Assembly (NCBI RefSeq): GCF_032854445.1
Contig: NC_088302.1
Span: 9,791,338-9,855,337, forward strand
Reading direction: 5' to 3'
DNA length: 64,000 nucleotides
DNA from: Liolophura sinensis
Taxonomy: Eukaryota > Mollusca > Polyplacophora > Chitonida > Chitonidae
The translations under genes were made by a program, and so were the position numbers. Below are positions 56,987-64,000 of this stretch, piece after piece. Below the pieces are notes generated by a model. The model was not told where the DNA came from. It ran no database searches and saw only the letters and a list, made by a program, of their open reading frames with translations. Within the stretch, counting starts at the first letter, position 1. Every line of letters starts with the position of its first letter.

Positions 56987-57378
56987 ACAAGTTGTCAATA
57001 CACATGCTCCAGCACAAGAGTTGTCAATATATGAGCTCCAGCACATGAGTTGTCAATACACATGCTCCAGCACATGAGTTGTCAATACACATGCTCCAGC
57101 ACACATGTTGTCAATACATGAGCTCCAGCACGAGTTGTCAATATGCATGCTCTAGCATATGGGTTGTCAATACACATGCTCCAGCACATGAGTTGCCAAT
57201 ACACATGCTCCAGCACATGAATTGTCAACACTCAATACACGTGCTCCAAAACGCGAGTTCTCAATACACGTGCTCCAAAACACGAGTTCTCAATACACGT
57301 GCTCCAGCACATGAGTTGTCAATACATTTGCACCAACATATGAGTTCTCCATACACGTTCCAGCATACAAGTTCTTGG
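56987..57378. repeat. 29-bp minisatellite just 3' of the HAUS1 stop
   Basis: About 13 copies of a unit close to 'atgagttgtcaatacacatg' + 'ctccagcac'. The first eight are nearly regular at 28-29 bases; later ones are degraded. Read on plus it stays open for 143 codons, but this reflects repetition, not a gene. It begins ~70 bases after the HAUS1 stop and so may be transcribed in the 3' UTR. Confidence 0.92.
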
Positions 57379-57445
57379 CAGCTGGTGATGAACACAGGTG
57401 TGATGTGGCAGAAATCAGCACGTTGTCAGTTACAGCCCGTCTCTG

Positions 57446-60400
57446 TCATAAATGCAACTCCTCTATTCCCTCCATTAATTCAGCTTGTAATTCATCCTGA
57501 AATAAAGTAAAAAGTAAATGTTCATCAAATGAAGAATTTGTATGAGCATTACTTTGGTTCTACTGTCCCTTTGCAACAGGATGGCTAAAATAGCAGTGCT
57601 GGCTTACTGAAGCATGAAGAAGACATATACATACAGTAGGTTATATCACATCAGGTGTGACACCACCTAGTTGACATAGTGCTGTATCAACGAAGCATCA
57701 AGACACTTACACACCCTAGATTACATGACACCAAATGTAACACCACTCAGCCGACAGTGCTGCGTCACTGAAGCACCAAGAAGACACTGGGCTACATGAC
57801 ACAGAGTGTGACACCACCCTGTCAAAATATGCTCACACTCTGGGGCCAATTCCACCAAGCCACAGTGTTTAGTTTTTGGTACAACACAATTTTGACACAT
57901 TCATCTGAAAACAGCATTTGTAAGGTAATGAAAATTATTTCTTCTAGGCCCTAGCAATAACCTCCAAAGTCATTTTTCATATTTTGATTTAAGTCAGAAA
58001 TGGATCTGTTGAATTCTGTTGCCTTGATGCTTACTTGATCAATTTTTCAGTATGTATGTACACTGGATGAATTATGCATTCCATTTCAAATAGTTCTAGT
58101 CGCACTGATTTAGGACAAATAGGCTGAAGTGCTACAGCGTAGGTCAGGCTGAATGAAGATCATACATTTACTTCTACTGGAACCATGTTCAAACTGCCTG
58201 AGATATAAGAAAATATACATACCAGGTCTTTCTTCAGTGTCTCAATCTTGGCTTTAGTCAGCATTAAATCCTGTAAGAGTAACCATGGTATTGAGAAAGT
58301 AACTGGAATGGTTCTTTGTTCATGTATTCAGATAAGCTTGTACATCTTGCATCAGGGAAAGACAAAGAAAATAAGTATAGGTAACAGAAAAAATAAGCAT
58401 CACCACACAGATTTCTAGAAATCTTACAACACATTAACTTCTTCGTTTTCTTCAGCTATCAGAAATCACCATTAAAGAGGTGGAGATGAAGATGCATGTA
58501 GTGTTTACTCACAGGTGGTAAAGAATTGTAGGTCTTCAGCTTAGCTCTCATGGGTATGAGCTTGTCCTCCACTTTCTGAATTTCCTGTAAGTAATTATGG
58601 AACCATAGTATAAAGCTGACAGACATTCTGAAACGTTAATTATCTGATTGGTGAGAGAGTGAATGCTTGGGGTTTAACAGTGTACTCAACAATTTCCTGT
58701 CATATGACCACGAAGGAATCCTTAGAGTGCATGTACGTGAAATGTGCCTCCTTGATGCATGATGGATTTTCCACCGGTCTTTTGTCTGGTGCTGCTTCAC
58801 TGAGACGACTAACCGAAGGCAAGTAAGAGAGTGTAGAGTATTTTCAATACCAGTTATTAGTTTATATGGAACAATATTCCAGATGACAACCATGACAATA
58901 TTGTCACATGGGACCAGACTTCAACAAAACAGGCCATAGTATTGGCTGCCTGTTTTCCAAGGTTCATAAACATTTAAACCCAAAGACCAAAAAACTGTGA
59001 TAAAGTATTCATGGGAGAACTCAAACCATACTTTCCTGAATTTATTTATTTAAGAATATTTCACTTAGATATTTTCCTAAATCACACACAGATTTTCATT
59101 GGACAGCTGATGTCTCATCCAGTATGAGGGTTACTGATACCATAAATTTCTGAATCATGTCACCGAGTTGCTGTTAACTAATATCACACAGCATGATGTA
59201 AAATTTCATGTAAGTTGTTCCTTTGGCCTTATTCTCAGAGTTCTAATGACAGTAGAACAGTGTTTGGAGGTTTGATTGCATGGTGGGATCAGGGATAGAA
59301 ATTAGAAGTAAAGCCAGCAGGACAATTGTCCTGTTGATCCCTAAAAGTTACCGGACATTTTTACAACTCACAGGACAAAATTTCTCCCCACTGAACTGTT
59401 GGCCAATATGTGATTAAATGCACTGTGTACTTAGTTTTTAATGGTATCTGTTTTATTAACTGACCAAGGGGGTTATCTGCAGTCATCATAATTTTCACAC
59501 ATCGCAATACATTGCTTGCGTTATCCTTGAAATATTGTCATGTAGCTGATGTTGTTGGATTAGCTTCATTGTCTGGCTGGGTTACTGATCCATTAGTTGA
59601 TTGCTTGGTAAACCCGATTTTAAGTTGGTCGGTTGTTTTGAGCGATCAATATTTTTGGTTTGACTGCCAATGACTACTATATTTCTAGAATCGCACTCCT
59701 GTCCCCGTGAATTTCACGTTGTGATATGCGCCTTGCATCTCTTTGCTCAGCAAAAAGCCACGGGAACAGGGTAATCAACAACAAAAGCCCCATACAGGAA
59801 GTTTGGTACATTTTATGGAAACACGATTTTCCGCTGAAGCAATGTTTTAAAGTAATTTAACGTTTTCTTGGGAATAAAAAGCGCCACTGTGAGTCCAGTC
59901 GAACACCAGTTTGTGAAACTGATCAAAGTAGCAACATTTCATGTGTCTGCAAATTTTCATTGCCAAATATTCAACCTGAGCATTTGTCTTTGCTGCACAT
60001 AAATTTTGACAGACAAGACCATTTTTTGCCATACATATCCGACAAGTCATTTGTAATTTCGAATCATGGGCATGACAACAACTGGAAAAATTCAACCTTT
60101 ATTTCCCTCTAAAAATACTTATTTTAGCAAACCCAACATTTTTTTAGTTATTTCTGGACAACATAGATTGCATTTATTTATTTATTTATTTGATAGGTGC
60201 ACTCAAGAATATTTCACTTATACAAAGTCGACCAGCACAGGAAGAAACCGAGGGGGAAACTCACATTCAAACAAAAGACTGCAGACTGCTAGATGTGTGT
60301 AAGTGACTTAACTTGGCTGTTCTGTACTAAACAACAGTACAAAATATTGTTCTGCAGTCATGGTTTTTCTCAGTATGACACAATATGACAATATTTGGAA

Positions 60401-62229
60401 AGGTTGAAACTGATATCAACAGCAGATGCGAGTTACCTCTGCTTTCTTCACCAGCTCTCTGTGGAACAGGGAAGGCTGAAGACCCCTCTGGCCAAGGACA
60501 GCCTGAAATCATATCCACAATACAACTTAATATGGATATGTACATGTAGCATGGGTAATGGGAACTGATGGTCACAAATTAGTCTGAACTTTCTCAAGAA
60601 ATTCAACATACTTTACCCTACCTCCAAATTACATTATCAATATTAATCCCGCTGATGAAATCAATATCTATTTGTTTTTCAAATCTTAGACAAAAAAATC
60701 TGAAATCAGCCAAGTGAAGAAATCTCCATGCCTCATTCATGTAATACAAAACAGATTGGTGAACAACAATGAACTTTCGCAGCTCTAAATGTAGTCTATA
60801 AGTAACATTACTTTGTAATGTTTAGCTGAATACTGCCAGAAATCTAATGAAACATATGTTTACCCTAGATGGAATAGATAAACCTCTCTTTCTTCACAGG
60901 TGCATCCAAAAAAAAGAATTAAAACTTCTTTTAGTTATTTTTGTGAAGGGTTATGTTATATTTGTGAAGGGTTACAAAGGTCACCTTTGTTTTGTCCAGG
61001 GATGAGCTATACTGCTTGGCTTTCATCTGTAAAAACCCAACCTCCTTGGCCTTAGTCTTGAATTCAGACTCCTGTTGGGCTGCCTGTTCATCCAAGGTTG
61101 AAAGTTCTCTGAAGAAAGAAAAGTCATACAGATGCAGTAACCGAAACACCCAGATGTAACCAAATCCCCCAGATGTAACCAAAACTTCCACAGCTAACCA
61201 AAAAACACTTGAAGTAAACAAAACCTCAACACAATAGCAATTATGGGCTTCCAAAATCACAAGATTGGACACACAGTTCCCCAGCAAGCAAATATGAGAC
61301 AGCAAAAAGGGCTCTAATTTCATAAAAGTATTTGATTAGTCTATTTTTTATCTTGGAGGGTCTTGGAGAAAAAACAGATGCCTTGTAATCAGATCAAGTA
61401 TTGTTTGTTAAATAAAGATAAAGAGATAACATGTACAGGAAGTATCAGGCTGTAAAGGAGAATGTCCTGTACAGACGTGTCATTAAACGGATCTTTCCCA
61501 CTGACCCATCAACACAATCAATATGCAAATCGCCTGGAACACTTACTGTTTACGCTCATTTTCCCGGATATTGACCGCTTTAGTTTTTTTCTGTAACTGA
61601 TGCGTCAAGTGCTGTGTATTTTTCCTTGCCTCTGCCACTTTAAATGTTTCATCACTCAGTTCAGCCAGGCCCAACAAGTAACTGTGGAAAAAAACCCCCA
61701 AAAATCTCCAAACAACAGGTTCGCAGATTAATGACCCCTAGTTAAACTATATCTTGAAGAACCACGATCATGGGCTAGGTACAGTAGAAGATTTATCAGT
61801 GTGAAGTTTGATTGTCATGAATATATTCATTATTCAAGTGAGAGTTAAAATATAGCTTACAAGATCTGAAAGATTCAGTAAGTTACCCTCTTCAGCTTTC
61901 AAATCTGTCCTCAGTCAGGGAAATTTGTAGATTTTCTCACTGCTTGTGGGATCTTCATGACGCTAACCAGTCAACAGCATTTGGTTTCAGTAATACCCTG
62001 CCACTCCTCTTCCCTAACAGCCCAAGATGTACAGAATTATACAACTGAGGTCATATTTACAGGACAAACTGCACCCAGTGTTGCGCTTATGATTACCTGG
62101 TATCTGAGGTGTCTCGCAGCTTTAGAGCATTAGCAACACCATTCAGAGTCTGAAGACTGGTCACTCCTGACTGAGATAAGGCAGCTGGGGTGAAGCCAAC
62201 CTGATTTAATATCCTCCCCTCCCTCTGGG
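57446..62229 (-). CDS. HAUS1: HAUS augmin-like complex subunit 1, C-terminal ~209 aa (7 exons)
   Basis: Exons: 62229..62097, 61681..61547, 61108..60985, 60502..60437, 58584..58513, 58270..58223 and 57496..57446 (stop TGA). All have AG acceptors and GT donors, and phases agree. Landmarks match human HAUS1 (recalled): VGFTPAALSQSG for VNFSPANLSSTG, LRDTS for TKDTS, GFLQMKAKQY for DFLKAKSEEF, GQRGLQPSLFHRELV for SARGMDASLSHQSLV, and KLIPMRAKLKTYNSLPP for QTIPLKKKLESYLDLMP. The protein is almost all coiled coil. HAUS1 is one of eight augmin subunits; augmin recruits gamma-tubulin complexes to existing spindle microtubules so new ones branch off. The usual length is ~278 aa, so about 70 N-terminal residues are missing; I found no such exon before the right edge. 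A decayed copy of the first exon seen lies just upstream at 62264-62356. Confidence 0.92.
57595..57829. repeat. ~80-bp tandem repeat, three units, in the last HAUS1 intron
   Basis: Units at 57595-57677, 57678-57755 and 57756-57829 each begin 'agtgctg' and contain 'gaagcatcaagaagacac' and 'tacatgacaccaaatgtaac' then 'accacc', with substitutions and small gaps. Confidence 0.85.
57841..58023. mobile_element. Degraded foldback MITE, relative of 22631-22854
   Basis: Right end 'gatttaagtcagaaatggat' then 'ctgttgaattctgttgcc' matches the right arm of the first copy. Left end 'ggggccaattccaccaagcc' resembles its left arm. Confidence 0.5.
58650..58815 (-). mobile_element. SINE with ACTCACTC tail, minus orientation
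   Basis: Reverse complement of the order at 43160: 'gtcatatgaccacgaaggaa' then 'tccttagagtgcatg', and 'tggtgctgcttcactgagac'. It lies in the HAUS1 intron between 58584 and 60437. Confidence 0.75.
59039..59072 (-). mobile_element. RUDI-like SINE tail scrap
   Basis: 'tttatttatttaagaatatt' then 'tcacttagat'. Only ~34 bases remain. Confidence 0.45.
60172..60270 (-). mobile_element. RUDI-like SINE, truncated
   Basis: 'tttatttatttatttgatag' then 'gtgcactcaagaatatttca' and 'cttatac', ending near 'gaaaccgagggggaaactca'. The head is missing. Confidence 0.8.
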
Positions 62230-62263
62230 CTGAAAAAACAACAAAAGTGTTACTGTTCAAATT

Positions 62264-62356
62264 TCTCAGAATTACAGACTGGTCAACCCTAACTGAGACA
62301 AGGCAGCTGGGGCTATGCCCACCTGCTTCAGTATCCTCCCCTCCCTCTGGTGCAAA
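62264..62356 (-). pseudogene. Decayed tandem duplicate of a HAUS1 exon
   Basis: On the minus strand about 71 bases match the start of the exon at 62229..62097, with ~11 differences by hand count. In frame it reads REGRILKQVGIAPAALSQLG + LTSL and then stops (TAA at 62274..62272). The original reads REGRILNQVGFTPAALSQSG + VTSL and stays open. The original acceptor TTTTTTCAG is now CTTTTTGCA, and the downstream half of the exon with its donor is not duplicated. It should not be spliced in; if it were, it would truncate the protein. Confidence 0.85.
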
Positions 62357-64000
62357 AAGACATTATAGGTAATTAAAACAGTCGATCAACTTGACTGAAG
62401 GCAGAGGAATCTCGAAAAAGTTCCTGTACGAATGGGACTGAACCGACGTCTTGTGGGTGCAAATGATTTAACGATATTTAACCTCTCAGTCAATGGCCCG
62501 CTCCCAAAGGTCCCTTAAATTTGTGTTATTCATCTTCTATACAGCCTCTTTTGAAGTACAGTAAACGACCTAAAGTTTCGCACGTGGGTTGCTGTTGTTT
62601 ACTTTCGCATGATCTGAGCTCACGTCAAGATGATAAAAGACAGCGATAAGCCCCCCACCTGTTTCATTACCCTGCATGACACTTAGCATCTCTGGCTGCT
62701 AATCCTCACCACATGGGGTCAAGTCACTGACAGTGAGGTGTGCAAGTTTCCCGACTAGTAGGCGTACCTTTAAATTCCAAACACTGTATGAAAGCATGAT
62801 CATGCCAAATAAACATTGTACATGCACAATGTACACTAGAGATGAACCGATTATTTGGGCTAGGCCTATGTGGAAGTCACCTCACAATGTTATCTGGTGA
62901 ACGGTTGTCTGCTTAGAGCCTCATTATCCAACGAATATGTGTACAAATGTACTTAAGCTAAAAACGAATTTCACTGAGAAATATCTGTCATCAGACACCC
63001 GTGTCCATGTAATCTCAATTTAATGTCAGTCTACACACGTTTTTTGTTTCTTTACAGTCAGAACTGTTTTCCTATCACAGAAGAGTTCCTTTTCCCAAGT
63101 TTTTATATCTGAACCTCCCATTAAACAAAGAAAACATACTCCACACGAGGTTTATGAAAACTACCATGATTTACTTTTAGCCCTTTTTAGTAGCACTGTG
63201 TGTGAGTCTGGCATATTGGGAGACAGGATTTGTTTGACTTGTCATCACATTAGGAGTTCACTACACTGTCACTGGCTTGATAAACAAAATGTTTTATGAT
63301 TTCCTGTATACAGTTTTTGCCCAGGCCTGATTTACGTGTTGCTGGTGACAGACAAGATTATTGTTTTGCCTTTTGCCAGTAAAAATCATGAGATTGATGG
63401 GGATAGACATGGAAATTTTGAGTCCTGTGACTGTAAGTGGTTTGCACAGTATCTGCATGGACATAAATCAAATCTGTATGACTAAAATTTTACTTGATTA
63501 AGTATTAAGTAAATTAAGTGTTAATGATTATGAAATATGGGCGGAAGATGACAGTCTTTCAAATTATGCCAGAATGAGTAAGAAATGTTTAGCTGCAGCC
63601 GTGCAAATGCACGTGTGTAGGTGTCACTTTGATGGCAATTTGACATCTTCATATCGTCAGCTGGTAGCCTATGGATTTGTGGTGTGCTAACTTCTGCTTC
63701 AGTATTGTATGCATGGAGCCCTGCAGTTTAAAAACGGATGAAGGTACTCGGTAGTTACACTTAATCTCCACAGAGTTTTCTCCCAAAATAACGATAATAA
63801 AACAATCAACCCATTGCAAAGTGCATGTACTAAAATTATTATGATTAAAACTGAGGAAAACATGAACTGTAGAGTAAGTTGCTGCGCTGACCACCTCTCG
63901 TGATCGATAGCTCAGCAAGTTCCCCTCGTGTGCGCCAGGCTTTACATTCTTGAACTGTCAGTATAATCCTCTGACCACCCCTGATGCTCTCCCACGGCAC
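62357..64000. other. Probable HAUS1 upstream intron, no exon recognised
   Basis: I scanned the minus strand for the HAUS1 N-terminal exon (a W...F...P.YEVN-type pattern) and did not find it. A tRNA-like stretch is at 62430-62520. Confidence 0.5.
62430..62520 (-). mobile_element. Possible tRNA-headed SINE fragment
   Basis: On the minus strand 'ccattgactgagaggttaaa' and later 'gtcggttcagtcccattcg' resemble an A-box and B-box in the right order and roughly the right spacing. One B-box position is off consensus. Confidence 0.35.

Larger units (their letters stand above)
48004..57445. other. ARRDC 3' flank / 3' UTR and intergenic, no coding exon seen
   Basis: It is AT-rich (T-rich on plus) with many short chance ORFs, the longest ~94 codons at 52039-52323. 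AATAAA at about 50629 is one candidate poly(A) signal for ARRDC. Listed repeats are the only structure recognised. Confidence 0.5.

Noticed and set aside
57079..57510. 143-codon plus-strand ORF with repeating Cys/His-rich text
   Set aside because: It is the translation of the 29-bp minisatellite and runs into the antisense of HAUS1's last exon. It has no independent support.
63649..63918. 89-codon minus ORF as the missing HAUS1 N-terminal exon
   Set aside because: It shows none of the expected N-terminal residues and no donor in the right phase.

Overview
This is animal nuclear DNA, most likely from a mollusc. The window is AT-rich and gene-poor, and its genes are split by GT-AG introns. It carries many tRNA-headed SINEs of the molluscan V-SINE type (I recognise the RUDI-like sequence), together with mollusc-type microsatellite tails, a decayed non-LTR reverse transcriptase and very frequent TACATGTA palindromes. 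There are no bacterial operons, no CRISPR array and no virus. The organism call rests on repeat types recalled from memory and was not checked by search.

Five protein genes are supported. (1) 1722-13986, minus: the first two coding exons of the transcription elongation factor ELL, separated by a ~12 kb intron; the rest of the gene lies beyond the left edge. (2) 20668-21675, minus: a single-exon, seven-membrane-span orphan receptor. (3) 29172-33226, minus: a complete five-exon secreted cyclophilin of the PPIB type (215 aa). (4) 33621-48003, plus: a complete nine-exon alpha-arrestin of the ARRDC2/3/4-TXNIP group (421 aa) with three PPxY motifs. (5) 57446-62229, minus: seven exons encoding the C-terminal ~209 residues of HAUS1, an augmin subunit; its N-terminal exon was not found and is probably beyond the right edge. 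I read splice sites by eye for every exon, and all reading phases join.

Genes 3 and 4 are divergent, with start codons only ~394 bp apart, so 33227-33620 probably holds a shared bidirectional promoter. The genes have unrelated jobs (transcription, signalling, ER folding, receptor trafficking, spindle assembly), and nothing suggests a functional cluster.

The rest is introns and intergenic DNA full of repeats. There are about fifteen RUDI-like SINE copies, three with clear target-site duplications, and several other SINE-like families. A LINE reverse transcriptase and an unusual 1.6 kb element with a terminal hairpin sit back to back in ARRDC intron 3. There is a foldback MITE and several minisatellites. 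At least three dispersed repeat families were found only by comparing parts of the window with each other. The most notable gene-level oddity is a decayed tandem copy of a HAUS1 exon. I found no clearly new biological system; the best candidates for undescribed sequence are the 1.6 kb element and the ~400 bp dispersed repeat family.
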